Shown one piece after another: positions 46,771 to 57,545 of a stretch of 64,000 bases of DNA. A program made the position numbers and the translations under genes. Position 1 is the first letter of the stretch, and every line of letters starts with the position of its first letter. This DNA is from Anthoceros angustus. Its lineage: Eukaryota; Streptophyta; Anthocerotopsida; Anthocerotales; Anthocerotaceae. The stretch spans positions 1 to 64,000 of the forward strand of contig VJWM01000025.1 of the NCBI GenBank assembly GCA_010909165.1, in the 5' to 3' direction. The notes under the pieces are model-generated. The model was not told the DNA's origin. It searched no databases and saw only the letters and a program-made list of their open reading frames with translations.

Positions 46771-46899
46771 GACGAAAATCATAAACACGGATGCCTATAT
46801 ATGCCAAACATGCATGGATGCCATATGCATGTAATGGTGTGGTGGACAATCAAGTTGCGCGTGTTTTAGGCATGTGAATGCCACATGTACACATATAGG

Positions 46900-47508
46900 T
46901 GGTGGGCGCAAACTCCGAGTTTGTGCCCGCAAATCGGCATGCATGGCACATGAGCCACCGGCATGCCCTAGGACTTGCGCCCGCCTCTTCTCCTCTTGCC
47001 CTCTTCCCCATCACCAGGGTTACCTCACCGCCTTGTCGCCATCGCCACGGAGTTCTGCTCACTTTGTCGCGTTATCGGTTGTGCATGCGGTGTGACTCGG
47101 TTGGCCTTCCTCGACCATGGTTTGGGACGTTGACTTTGAGGATTTGTCCGCTTAAGCTCGAACAACGCCGCCAATCCGCCGCGGATGTCGGTGCCCATAA
47201 CGTCGCCGGGAAGGAGGAGTGGGGGCCCATCGACGGCTTGCGCCATGCCGAGAGGAGAGGCCGAAGCCGGAAAATGGTCCACAAGGGGACTTGGCGCAGA
47301 GCGAGACGGCGCCCAACGGCCGGATGGAAGCACGCACGGGATGGTGGAAGCGGCAAGTGAGGTGGGCGGTCGTGGAGAAAGCCGATTCCACCAAGTGGAG
47401 GGTGGATGCCCATGGCGTGGCGGAAGCGGCGAGAGGTGGAGGTGCCGAGGGAGAACCTTCATACAGGAGTGGAGTCTGCCAAGAGGCGGGCGATGCTCGG
47501 CGCGGCGG
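46900..47508 (+). other. CACTA interior before the 1.16-kb duplication
   Basis: GC-rich with open frames on both strands. No domain was recognised. Confidence 0.35.
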
Positions 47509-49832
47509 GAGTGGTGTCTCCAAGTGGGGAGCTAACGCCTGCTTTCTGCAGGAGAGATTCCAAAGTCGGAGGAGGGATTCGCCAGGCGACATCCGGAGGG
47601 AACGAGGACATTGGCCTTAGTCTGGAGCTTGAGGGTGTCCAACTTGAGGAGCATGGTGGTGGTGCACAAGAGGGTGACCCTGCCGAGAGATGGCATACGT
47701 TTTGTGGACCTTCCGCTGGGTGGCGGACAACCCCAACAACGTGGCGGAGGGAGCCTTTGAGGGGAGGAGACTCTGCGGTGGGAGTGGAGACCGGTCTCTG
47801 GGTGGACGCGGCGGAGGAGGGCCAAGGAGCGCATGCCTATGATGGTGAGGAGGGCGGTGAGGAGGAGGACACCAGCGCGAGGATGGGGAGAGCGGGAGCG
47901 AGGAGGAAGATGTGGAGATGGCGGATGCCGAGGTCGAGGAAGACATGCCGACTACATTGCCAGACATGAAATTGGAGAATTGACGAGCACCGGCCGGTAA
48001 GCCATTAGACGCGATGTCATAGCCGTGTTGTGTGCTACATGGCGTGGTGGCGTGTACATGGCGTGAGCCGGTTATGCGATGGAGGGTGGATAGAGAATGA
48101 GGAGGAGGATGAAGAGTCGTCCGATGAGGAAGGACGAGTGAGGAAGGCCTTCCACCGTGTGTTGGAGCTAGTGTGTGCAAAATGGAGTGATGTGCCATGG
48201 TCGAGCCACGACGAAAGTTTGCGAAAGGCGGTGAGGAAGGTAGAGTATGAGTTTGCAAGTATAGAGCGCGAGGATATTGTGGCCAGTTTGCGGTGCATCG
48301 CGGACAAGGAACCACAATGTGGGCAAGAAGGTGCGGTCGCAATGTGGAGGAGAAGGGAAGGATGCAAAATGGTTGCATCCGCCTAATGTGAGCACGAAGG
48401 CATGGAGAAAGGTGGCAGCAAGCCGTGGTGACGTTAAGCATGGGGTGTGTGGCCAACACGCGCGCCGCAACGCAAGAACGAGCATGGGACGAATCCCTTT
48501 GGTCCGAGGAGCAAAGGAGTTCGAGAAACGTATGTCCAACGCGGGAGGGAGCGCAACTGGATGAGTTGAAGTGGGCAGCAAGGCATGGAATGGACCGAGT
48601 AATCTTGGAGTGGTAAAATAGTCGTTGACTTAATGGAATGCTTGGTTGTGATATGTAGGTTTCGCTATGTAGGACGTGAGTGGGTGTCTCCAGTGGGGAG
48701 CTAACGCTACTTTAGGAGAGATTCCAAAGTCGGAGGAGGGATCGCCAGGCGCGACATCCGGAGGAACGAGGACATTGGCCTTAGTCCGGAGCTTGAGGGT
48801 GTCCAACTTGAGGAGCATGGTGGTGGTGCACAAGAGGGTGACCACAGCGGCTGCCGAGAGATGGCATACGTTTTGTGGACCTTCGCTCGGTGGCGGCGGA
48901 CAACCCCAACAACGTGGCGGGAGGGAGCCTTTGGAGGAGGAGACTCCTGCGGTGGGAGTGAGACTGTCTGGTGGGCGCGGTTGCGGAGGAGGGCCAAGGA
49001 GCGCCTATGATGGTGAGGAGGGCGGTGAGGAGGAGGACACCAGTGGCGAGGATGGGGAGCGGGAGCGAGGAGGAAGATGTGGAGATGGCGGATCGAGGTC
49101 GAGGAAGACATGCCGACTACATTGCCAGCATGAAATTGGAGAATTGAGCACGGCGGTAAGCCATTAGGCGATGTCATAGCCGTGTTGTGCTACATGTGGT
49201 GGCGTGGTGGCGTGTACATGGAGTTATGCGATGGAGGGTGGATAGAGAATGAGGAGGAGGATGAAGAGTCGTCCGATGAGGAAGGACGAGTGAGGAAGGC
49301 CTTCCACCGTGTGTGTTGGAGCTAGTGTGTGCAAAATGGAGTGATGGTGCCATGGTCGAGCCACGAAGTTTGCGAAAGGCGGTGAGGAAGGTAGAGTATG
49401 AGTTTGCAAGTATAGCGCGAGGATATTGTGGCCAGTTTGCGGTGCATCGCGGACAAGGAACCACAATGTGGGCAAGAAGGTGCGGCAATTCGAGGGAGAA
49501 GGGAAGGATGCAAAATGGTTGCATCCGCCTAATGTGAGCACGAAGGCATGGAGAAAGGCAGAGCCGTGGTGACGTTGCGAGCATGGGGTGTGTGGCCAAC
49601 ACCACGAAGGCCGCAACGTCGGCAAGAATTAGCAGCATGGGACGAATCCCTTTGGTCCAAGAGGAGCAAAGGAGTTCGAAACGGTATGTCCAACGGGAGG
49701 GAGCGCAACCTGGATGAGTTGAAGTGGGCAAGGCATGGATTGGACAGATCTTAGTAATCGAGTGGTAAAATAGTCGTTGATTGATTAATGGAATGCTTGG
49801 TTGTGATATGTAGGTTTCGCTATGTAGGACGT
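47509..49832. repeat. 1.16-kb tandem duplication in CACTA
   Basis: Unit 1 is about 47,509-48,676 and unit 2 about 48,677-49,832. Both start near GTGGGGAGCTAACGC and end near TTCGCTATGTAGGACGTGAG. Differences are mostly short gaps in either copy, and the coding frame suggested on the plus strand is disrupted differently in each. Confidence 0.95.
48030..48386 (+). CDS. Acidic then helical open frame in the duplicated unit (unknown)
   Basis: The frame reads DGGWIENEEEDEESSDEEGR, then VRKAFHRVLELVCAKWSDVP, ESLRKAVRKVEYEFASIERE and DIVASLRCIADKEPQ. Together with the upstream acidic segment EEDVEMADAEVEEDMPTT (about 47,905-47,955, another frame) it looks like a protein with an acidic linker and helices, possibly a CACTA accessory or TNPA-like gene. 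That is a guess from position. Copy 2 (about 49,215-49,545) is frame-broken. Confidence 0.35.
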   Translation: MCYMAWWRVHGVSRLCDGGWIENEEEDEESSDEEGRVRKAFHRVLELVCAKWSDVPWSSHDESLRKAVRKVEYEFASIEREDIVASLRCIADKEPQCGQEGAVAMWRRREGCKMVASA

Positions 49833-50364
49833 GAGTGTAAGTGATGCGTGTGCATGACGCAGGGAAGAAGGGAAGGAAAAGCGGTGGAAGGTGAAGGCCA
49901 GTCGTGAAGGAAGGCATGAACCTGGAGAGAAGGAAGATGGAGGGAAGGTGCCAAGGAGCGCCACCGTCAAGTGATGCCGGAGGCAACGTGGATGGTGGGG
50001 ATCCCGGAGGTGTGATGGCCCACCGACAAGGCGTATCACACGATCCGTGTCAAAAGCGTGAGTAGGGTGGCAACCCGATCGAGAGATTGAATGCTATTCG
50101 CTTGTCTGTAATTGTGGAAGTGGTGATTTGGCAGCCTATGGGGCCGGAGTGAAGGGGCTAGCCATTGAGGCTAGTGGGTCGAATGCCAGCCAAAGGTGGA
50201 CCACACGACGAAACGAGGAGGTGCCGAGCGAAGAGGGTCAAGCAAAGACAACGGTGTTGAAGCAAGAGGAGTCCGAGTCGGACGGTGGCGAAGGGTGTAG
50301 GCGCAAGTGACATAGGAATGGTTGGTACCGATCTATGGGTAGGGGCCGTTTGTGGAGGGGAATG
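49833..50364. other. CACTA interior, no gene recognised
   Basis: G-rich on the plus strand, with open frames but no domain. Confidence 0.35.
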
Positions 50365-51689
50365 TAAATGGTCGAGATGTTTTCCTGGACGATGGAGTCG
50401 CGCATGGGTGGACCGGTGATGGTCAATTAGCAACAAACAAGAGGGAATTGGTCCGCCCACCTTTGTAGCCCGGCATTGACATGTCAGAATTGTGAAAGTG
50501 GTTATAGAGGTCATGGATAGGTGTAGGAAGATGTGGAGGAACCTCGAAACCATTGGTGTTGGTCTCAAGAGTCACCAAGTGACGCCGCCCGCCCGCCTGA
50601 GGCACATGTTGGTGGTGCACGCGACGCATATGCCCATATCACGTGGAGTTCGTATTGCATCGGTGGAAACAAGCAAGGGATAGAGGACGATTGAAGTGTC
50701 CAAAAATTTGATTTAAATTGTCAATAAAATCAAACACTTAGATATGTAAGGTATGAGAGTGACGTAAGGGTTAGCACATATATATTATTATATAAACAAG
50801 TCTTGATGCCTATATACACGTATACACGTATACAAAGAGGCAAATACACTAATATAATAGAAGTATAATGGATGGATGTGTACATATAAACGCATACATA
50901 CTTATGTCTTGAAGCCTACAAACATATATATGTATATTGAGTATATGCAAAGGAGGTAAAAGGAAGGAAGGACAGCAGAGAGAGGTCATTGTAACAAGCA
51001 AGTTGAAAGAGGAATAGTGGAAGAGTATAAAATGGTCGAGATGTTTTCCGGACGATGGAGTCGCCATGGGTGGACCGTGATGGTCAATTAGCAACAAACA
51101 AGAGGGAATTGGTCCGCACCTTTGTAGCCCGGCATTGACATGCTGAATTGTGAAAGTGGTTATAGAGGTCATGGATAGGTGTAGGAAGATGTGGAGGAAC
51201 CAAACCATTGGTGTTGGTCTCAAGAGTCACCAAGTGACGCCGCCGCCCGCCTGAGGCACATGTTGGTGGTGCACGCGACGCATATGCCCATATCACGTGG
51301 GACATTGCATCGGTGGAAACAAAGGTGCAAGGGATAGAGGACGATTGAAGTGTCCAAAAATTTGATTTAAATTGTCAATAAAATCAAACACTTAGATATG
51401 TAAGGTATGAGAGTGACGTAAGGGTTAGCACATATATTATTATATAAACAAGTCTTGATGCCTATATACGACGCATACATACGTATACAAAGAGGCATGT
51501 AAATACACTAATATAATAGAAGTAACAGATGGATGTGTACATATAAACGCATACATACTTATGTCTTGAAGCCTACAAACATATATATGTATATTGAGTA
51601 TATGCAAAGGAGGTAAAAGGAAGGAAGAAGCAAGGAGAGAGGTCATTGTAACAAGCAAGTTGAAAGAGGAATAGTGGAAGAGTATAAAA
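50365..51689. repeat. 0.66-kb tandem duplication in CACTA
   Basis: Unit 1 is about 50,365-51,026 and unit 2 about 51,027-51,689. ATGGTCGAGATGTTTTCC starts both; shared landmarks are AAGAGGGAATTGGTCCGC, TGGTGGTGCACGCGACGC, TTTGATTTAAATTGTCAAT and GAGGTAAAAGGAAGGA. Differences are mainly short gaps. Confidence 0.95.
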
Positions 51690-51759
51690 TGGCGTGATAG
51701 GGGAGGTCCTTCTCACGGTCATGAAGGAGGAGGAGAAGTGAAAGAGTATAAAAGGGTGT

Positions 51760-52164
51760 GATAAGGGGCAATAAATAGGAGGGTGAGGGGAGAGGAGAGA
51801 CCAAGTATTGTGTTAAGATGGGGTGAGAAGTGGATAAGAAAAGGACACCTTGAACACCAAGCCACCATAAAGTGTTGCAATATTGAAGTGGTACATGAAG
51901 TGAGAGACCAAGCATTGTGTTAGGATGGTGGGAGAAGGAAGAGAAAGAATGGACCAACTTAACACCAAGCCATCAAACCATGCCGAAGTTGGAAGTGGAA
52001 ATTATTAACAATGCTTGTGAGAGAGGGGTAGTAAGGGGAGGGGGAAGAGATAGTGTCGTTCGTGTTAAGATGGCGCACAAACGGGACAGAACTAACAAAC
52101 TTAATACCAACCCTCCAAAACATGTTGCAATGTGGAAGTGTAACAAAAAATTGCAACATCCACT
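51760..52164. repeat. CACTA right subterminal region
   Basis: Contains GTGTTAAGATGG (twice), GTTGCAATATTG, TTGCAATG and GTAACA words, mirroring the left subterminal repeats. Confidence 0.7.
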
Positions 52165-52196
52165 GTAACATAGGGTGCCCTTTTCTAGTAGGGTGT

Positions 52197-52720
52197 AGAC
52201 GTCCTCTTGAAGGTCATGCAAGAATGCCGTCTTGACATCCATCTGTACCAGTTCCATATCATCCCTCGCAACCAAAGCAAGAACACATCGCAAAGTTGTC
52301 ATTTTGACTCTTGGTGAGAAAATCTCATCAAAGTCAATGCGTTGTTGCTTGAAACCCTTAGCAACCAATCGTGCCTTGTACTTTGGTTTGCCATCAAGGG
52401 TATGACCTTCATCTTGTACACCATTTGCACGGTAGTGCCTTCTTATCCTTAGGCAACCAACCAACTCCCAAGTTTGGTTCTTATCGGAATTCATTTCGAT
52501 CGCATGGCCTTCTCCCACTTCTTGTTACTCATTGACATGGCCTCTTTGTAAGAAGAGGGTTCCCCAATCTGTCAAGATACATAATCCGAGATGGATCATA
52601 CCCGCTGGGAGGTCGTAATCCCGCCTCGACCCACGGCATGTGCACCTCTATAGGTGCTTGTTCGACTCTTGGTTCATCTATCGGTGGAGGAATGTGCTCG
52701 CACATTACCACGGTATCAAC
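52197..52720 (-). pseudogene. Copia A: first half of reverse transcriptase
   Basis: Reads NQTWELVGCL, KYKARLVAKGFKQQRIDFDE, FSPRVKMTTLRCVLALVAR and ELVQMDVKTAFLHDL, the conserved N-terminal RT blocks of copia (WxLV, K.RLVAKGF.Q..G.D, FSPVVK, QMDVKTAFL), and stops at the CACTA insertion. The HG of the usual FLHGDL is altered. Continues at 34,206 and then at 28,166. Confidence 0.92.
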
Positions 52721-54042
52721 CGCCCATGATGATCATGTCCATCTTCTTGGAAGATCACCCTTCGCACCTCCACAGCTTGGAGTAGGCTTCTGCATCTTGT
52801 TCTCATTGAAGAACACGTTAGTACGAACAACCTTTCTAGCCTCTGGATCCCACAAACTATCCCATCTCACGAATCACCATAGCCAAGAAAAATACATTTC
52901 TTGGACTTAGGTGCCAACTTGTCCCGAAACTCTTTTGGAACATGGCGGTATGCCTCACAAACACTCGCAGATGCTTGTAGGATGGTTTCTTTCCGGACCA
53001 TAGCTCCTCTGGAACTGCTCATCAATTTTATTAGGAGATCATTAATAAGATGAATGCAGAGAGACATCGCTCGCCCAAAACCCATTAGGCAATCCGAGTT
53101 TGACAACAAACTCGCATCCTCTCACGAATGGTTACATTCATCCGCTCGCCACACCATTTTGTGGAGGAGTATACTACGTAATCAATTCTCTTTTGATTCC
53201 CTTGGAATAGGAAAGCTTTATTTCCACCATTATCTCGCCCAGACACTTCAATCGGTGGCCGATCGATTCTCTACAAGGGTGACAAATTTCAAACACCGTT
53301 AACTTCATCCTTTTTCCTCAAAGGATAAACCCACACCTTGCGTGAGAAATCATCTATGAAAGTGACAAAATAGGAGGCACCGCCTAATGATGCGATGAGC
53401 ATAGGTCCACATACATCACGTGAACCAACTCAAGAGGTTTACTCTACTTTTACCTCGTGTTCGATGTGATGATTTTGTCTGCTTCCCATATAAACAAAGG
53501 CTCACACATCGAGAGATCGAGAAGTTAAACGAGGATATAACCGTAACGAGATAAAACCTTCATTCCCTTGAGACATATGTCCTAACCGCAATGCCACAAG
53601 GAAACATTTGGTCTCTGTCACCGATCACATGATCTTTGATGTTTACAAGTGAGTACAAAGTGCCACACTTGATCCACGAGCTAACACAAGAGAACCTTTG
53701 GAGATCTTCCAAGAGTGATCCCCAAAACCAAAGAGTGGTAACCAAAGATCATCCAACCGTCTGCGCTAATCATGCTCTTTGTCAACTTGAACATGGCGTC
53801 CTTGACATGAATGAAGATCCGTTGTCAAACTTGAGTTGCACATCACCTCGCTGCGATCGCATGCATAGTTATTTCCAAGCCTAACGCATCCTTTCCTTGT
53901 AGCATCATACGTAAACCACTCTCTATGAGGAGTAACATGGAAAGATGCACGAGTCAATTATCCAATTGCGTAATAAATGACTATCCACGGTCAGCAAAGA
54001 TTCAAGTAAGAAGAGATAAGGACATCTCCGTCCTCAACGAGT
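52721..54042 (-). pseudogene. Copia A integrase region, degraded
   Basis: The clearest part is 52,867-53,060: HVPKEFRDKLAPKSKKCIFL, the C-terminal integrase block (VFG..AYVHVP...R.KLD.KS..CIFLGY). Further upstream frames are too broken to show the D-D-E residues, though the distance is right for integrase and protease. Confidence 0.7.
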
Positions 54043-54940
54043 TTAACTCTTCCAACTCGATGACAAGTCGCCTTCTTGTCGCCCCGCTTCTTCTCTTTTC
54101 CTTGGTCCTTTTGAACTTCTCGCACTCTCTTTTGAAGTGACCCTTTTGTGACAATAGTGACACTCCACATTCTTGTTACGACTACGAGATTTGCTACGAG
54201 AGAAGCTCCGGTTGCTTCCCTTCGCAGCGGACCTCCCTCTCACTATGAGGCTTTGGAACCTTTGGAAGGTTCCATGTTTTCCTGCTCACCTCCTCGCCAA
54301 TGTGCTACCTTCTACATTTACAATGGTAAGACCACTAGCGCGTAATTACTAGTCGCACGAAAGGTGTCCCAACTCTCGGTAATGTGACCAAGTAAACATA
54401 GCTCTCACTAACTGGGAACGTGATACCTTGAGATGAGAGCTGGCTGAAAATGGTATTGAAATCATTCGATGATCGGACATCCTCGTCCCTTCCTTCATCT
54501 TCAAGTCCACCACCGTTTCAACCAATACACCGAGAAGCCGCACTTTGCTTCTCATACAGTCACCTTCCGCCACACCAGTAACTCGTGGTCTTATCTTTCA
54601 CATTGAAGTACACTTTTTGACAATGTTAGCATGATAGTAGATCTAGCAAGCTCATCCAGTCCGCCACTCATCCAGTCATACTATCCGGTTTGACGCCTAA
54701 CAACTTTATGGGCTTGATCCGCTTTTTCGCACTAGAACATTATACACTTGTTCTTTCCAACGGAAGTTAGTACCATCTAACTTCTCGATATTGAACATGA
54801 CGCTTTCGGCGATGAAGACATCATGACTCAAAAATCGACACTGAAAACACTACTGCCCTTTAGTGTCAAAGAAGAAATCCACCGTGCGTCTGTATTTTGC
54901 CGTTGACTATTCCACTGGTTTCCGCAATATTTCGTAATTG
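54043..54940 (-). pseudogene. Copia A gag region with zinc knuckle
   Basis: NKNVECHYCHKRVTSKES near 54,150 corresponds to the copia CCHC knuckle (CxYCxKxGHxxxxC; the H and last C are damaged). SRSKSRSRNKN precedes it. Upstream frames to 54,940 carry gag-like sequence without clear motifs. RNA packaging role when intact. Confidence 0.6.
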
Positions 54941-55905
54941 CCACCGTCCGGCTCGGCTCACGGCCGCCGTGCCTTGCGCACGCGCTCGCCACCGCGCCTC
55001 ACGCCCCGCCGCGCCTGCGCTGCCGCGCCGCGGGCCACACGCACGCCCCGCTGCTACAAGGCCGCGGCTGCTGCCGCCACGCCGCGGCCATGCGCGGTAG
55101 CGCCGCGCGCCCGCGCGCGCCCGCTGGCGCCACTGCCCACGCCAGGCGCCACGCGGCGCGCCGCCGGCGCGCCAGGCCGCCACGCTGGCTGCAAGGCCCG
55201 CGCCTCGGCGCCGCGCGGCTGCTGCGCCCGGGCGCGGCGCGCGCGGCCCGCGGCCCACAGCGGGCGCGCCTCAAGGCGCCCGCGGCTGGCGGCTCGCGCT
55301 GCCTGGGCGCTCCGGGCCCGCGGCTGCGCGGCTACCGCGCCTGGGCGGCCGCGCGCGCCTGCCCGGCGCCTGGCGGCCCGGCGCCCCGCGGGCGCTGGCG
55401 CCGGCGCACCCTACGCCAGGCCGGCGGCTGGCGCGCTCGCGCCCGCTGGGCTCGCTGGCGCGCCGCGCGGCCGCCGGCGCGCCCCGCCAAGGCCCGCGCT
55501 CGCGGCCCGGCGCACCGCGCTCCGCCGCGCCGCGGCCGCGCGGCCCCGCGCCCGCGGCCAAGGCCGCGCCCGCGCGGGCTTCGCGCCGCGCGGCCTCAAG
55601 GCGGCTGCGCGGCGCGCCAAGCGGCGGCGGCGTGGCGCTGGCTCGCGCCGGGCGGCGGCGCGGCGCGCCCGCTGGCTCGCCACCGGGCGCGCTGGCCCAC
55701 GCCCGGCGCACACAAGGCCCGCTGCGCGGCGGCAAGATGGCGCTCGCGGCCGCCGCCCGCTGGCGGGCTCAGTTTGCCGGCGTTTCTGCCGCCACAGGCC
55801 CGGCTCTGCCGCCTGGGCCCCTGCGGTCCGCAGACGCCCGAGCGGCCTCAGCGCGCACGGCCCCGCTACAAGTCGTTTGCCTCGCCAATTGCCCCGCCCG
55901 GCGCC
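54940..55905. other. Extreme GC island (about 0.95 kb)
   Basis: The sequence is almost only G and C: GCGCGCC, GGCCGC and CGCGGC words with almost no A or T for long stretches. It shows no obvious tandem period, differs sharply from the AT-moderate copia sequence on both sides, and opens long Ala/Arg/Pro/Gly frames on both strands that I do not accept as genes. It sits where copia A's leader and gag start should be. Confidence 0.8.
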
Positions 55906-55957
55906 GCGGGGCTCGCACTGCCCGATCTGGATCACTGCAATTCCACGAGCTCCACCA

Positions 55958-56252
55958 AGAAAATTCTAGCATCACAACACAACCAAACCAAAGCTGCTCG
56001 ATACGCTTGAAGGATCGAGCACACATGATGGTAAAGAGGAGAGGAGAGGAGGAGGCAAGTGTAACTCTCACATTGAGATGAGGCTTGGAGGGTATTTATA
56101 CCTCCAATAGGGCTCCTAGAAGCTCCACAAGAAGCTCCTAGGAAGGAGCACAAGAAGCTTCCTAGTGATTAGCCAAACTAATGATACTTAATCGACACCT
56201 AACTTAGACTAAGTGTATTAGTCTAAGTACATTGGGCTTTAATACCCTTACA
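55958..56252 (-). mobile_element. Copia A 5' LTR
   Basis: Minus-strand start TGTAAGGGTATTAAAGCCC at 56,252, matching the 3' LTR at 26.8-27.06 kb. The 3' end is approximate. A possible primer-binding site TGGTGGAGCTC lies at about 55,943-55,957 on the minus strand, a weak match to TGGTATCAGAGC. Confidence 0.75.
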
Positions 56253-56530
56253 CTTTCGCCTACGTCTCACAGTCTCTGATCCATATCAAGTCTCCTCGCG
56301 TCTTTTAGGTAGTCCTCGTATGGTATAGTGCGGTCCTGCATAAGTTCAGCCTTCCTTTATTTCCTCACAACTTGCAGGCTACTTTGTGGCTCTCTTCCGC
56401 GGTAGCTTGATGGCAGGGCCTTATCAACTTCAATGACGTGCCCTTTCCACTCTACTCGGCTCGTGGGATGTACCCTCACCACTAAGCGTACTAGATTAAG
56501 ATACCTCAACTAATAACAAATACCACAACA
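56253..56530 (-). pseudogene. Gypsy leader and gag N-terminus stub
   Basis: Lies between the copia A 5' LTR and the gypsy 5' LTR. A minus-strand frame starting MQDRTIPYEDYLKDARRLDM could be the gag N-terminus that continued at 26.8 kb before the copia insertion. Probable but short. Confidence 0.5.
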
Positions 56531-57137
56531 TGCCTCCCTCAGCAGGGGTGGGAAAACCACCATGGTTAGAACCAAAAGCAGGAAGTAGCCAAATTAACTA
56601 GACATGACACTAGGCCTCCAAGTAGCAGCCCCTCCTCTTCTAGGAGGACTGCAGTGACACCAGCACGGCTGCTCTTTATTCTCAAATCACAGGAGTCGGC
56701 CTTAAGAACAATACAAAGCTGAAGGGCTAGAGAACTCTGCCTCATCTTTGCCTGAAGCTGGGAGCTTAGCTCTCCCTTCAGCAAGCACCTCCACCACAAA
56801 GCTCCTTCCATGGCCTCCTTAGGTGCTCAGTAAGCAACAAGTGCTCTCAAGGCCGGCCGAGAGCATCCAGGTGCTCTCCAAGGGCTGTAGCCTAAGCATC
56901 CAATGCTCCTCAATTTGGCCCCATCACATCAACAGCCTAGAAATGAGGTCTCCTTTTACTACTCAAGCCTAGCTACAATCTTAAGTTAACTACTTGCTTA
57001 AGCTTTAAGCTATTATTTACCTACACTTCCCTAAATTTTTAATGGCTTAACATGCTCTTAATGCTTCACTCTTCTAAACAGCCTGCCTCTTGCATGGAGC
57101 TTGCCTTACAAAGCACTCAAGCTTGACTTTGTTACTC
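56531..57137 (-). mobile_element. Gypsy 5' LTR
   Basis: Pairs with 22,133-22,707 (see the shared words there). Diverged by substitutions and short insertions and deletions, consistent with an old insertion. Confidence 0.85.
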
Positions 57138-57426
57138 ATAGCTGGTTTTCCAGCGAAATCCCCATTGGGTGAAGTCTTGATGTTTACATAATATGAGGTA
57201 GAAATGCTTGTACTTACCACATGACTGTGATAGGCGACAAAGTGCTGGCTTCCTAGAGTGAGCAATCACGGATTAATTCACTCCACATAAAAGACTTGCA
57301 CAATTGTCAGCTCTCAATCTCTACCCGCACCAACATTAGGTTCCAGTAGCTTCTTAGTCAATTGACACTCATAAAACCACCTCCTCGAAGTGTTGCTCTT
57401 TATTCACATTATATAGACTTGAGTCT
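57138..57426. other. Flank of the gypsy element, nothing recognised
   Basis: A short palindrome, GCTGG-tttt-CCAGC, lies at about 57,140-57,154. No gene. Confidence 0.4.
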
Positions 57427-57545
57427 GGCTATCTACACTTAACTAGCTATTGCCCTTGGCTATCTACACTCAACTAGCTAGTGCCCTTGGCTATCTACAT
57501 TCAACTCTATTGCCCTTGGCTATCTACACTCAACTTCAGCTGTTG
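57427..57545. repeat. Short tandem repeat, about four 30-bp units
   Basis: The unit TGCCCTTGGCTATCTACACT, then CAACTAGCTA, is repeated with small gaps. Confidence 0.9.

Larger units (their letters stand above)
34207..52193 (-). mobile_element. CACTA (En/Spm) transposon, about 18.0 kb
   Basis: A 29-bp perfect terminal inverted repeat begins CCCTACTAGAAAAGGG at 34,207 and is mirrored at 52,165-52,193. TGT on both sides (34,204-34,206; 52,194-52,196) is the 3-bp target duplication typical of the superfamily. Removal rejoins copia RT codons (DVY | MQQPEGF). The terminal CACTA pentamer is CCCTA here on both ends. Subterminal regions carry TGTTGCAA and TGTTACA repeats. Inside are a TNP2-type transposase on the minus strand and several large tandem duplications. 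Unusually long; duplications account for at least about 3.5 kb. Confidence 0.95.
26800..56252 (-). mobile_element. Ty1/copia retrotransposon A, inserted in gypsy gag and itself split twice
   Basis: Paired LTRs lie at about 26,800-27,059 and 55,958-56,252. Gag, integrase and the first half of RT occupy 52.2-54.9 kb; the second half of RT and RNase H occupy 27.1-28.17 kb, all minus strand, with integrase before RT as in copia. The RT gene is interrupted by two insertions (28,172-34,162 and 34,207-52,193). Codons flanking each insertion join in frame across one copy of the target duplication. Net copia length is about 5.5 kb. The left outer boundary is uncertain by tens of bases. Confidence 0.85.
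22133..57137 (-). mobile_element. Ty3/gypsy retrotransposon (outer element of the nest)
   Basis: Two related LTRs bound it (22,133-22,707 and 56,531-57,137), with gypsy gag, protease, reverse transcriptase, RNase H and integrase in minus-strand order between 22.87 and 26.8 kb. The domain order (integrase after RNase H) is that of gypsy. A copia element interrupts its gag 5' region; gypsy sequence resumes at 56,253. Net gypsy length without the insert is about 5.5 kb. Ends are approximate and I could not confirm a target duplication. Many stops and shifts show it is old. Confidence 0.8.

Noticed and set aside
47617-49986. Minus-strand frames of 270-280 codons in the duplicated CACTA unit
   Set aside because: Low-complexity H/L/P/S sequence opposite the more protein-like acidic/helical plus-strand frame.
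54938-56010. Open frames of 306-343 codons on the plus strand and similar ones on the minus strand
   Set aside because: They come from the GC island, where stop codons are rare in every frame. Composition is only Ala/Arg/Pro/Gly and no motif is present.
22092-57142. A target-site duplication for the gypsy element
   Set aside because: Flanks (TAAGT-like on the left, TAGCT on the right) agree only partly and LTR ends are uncertain by several bases.
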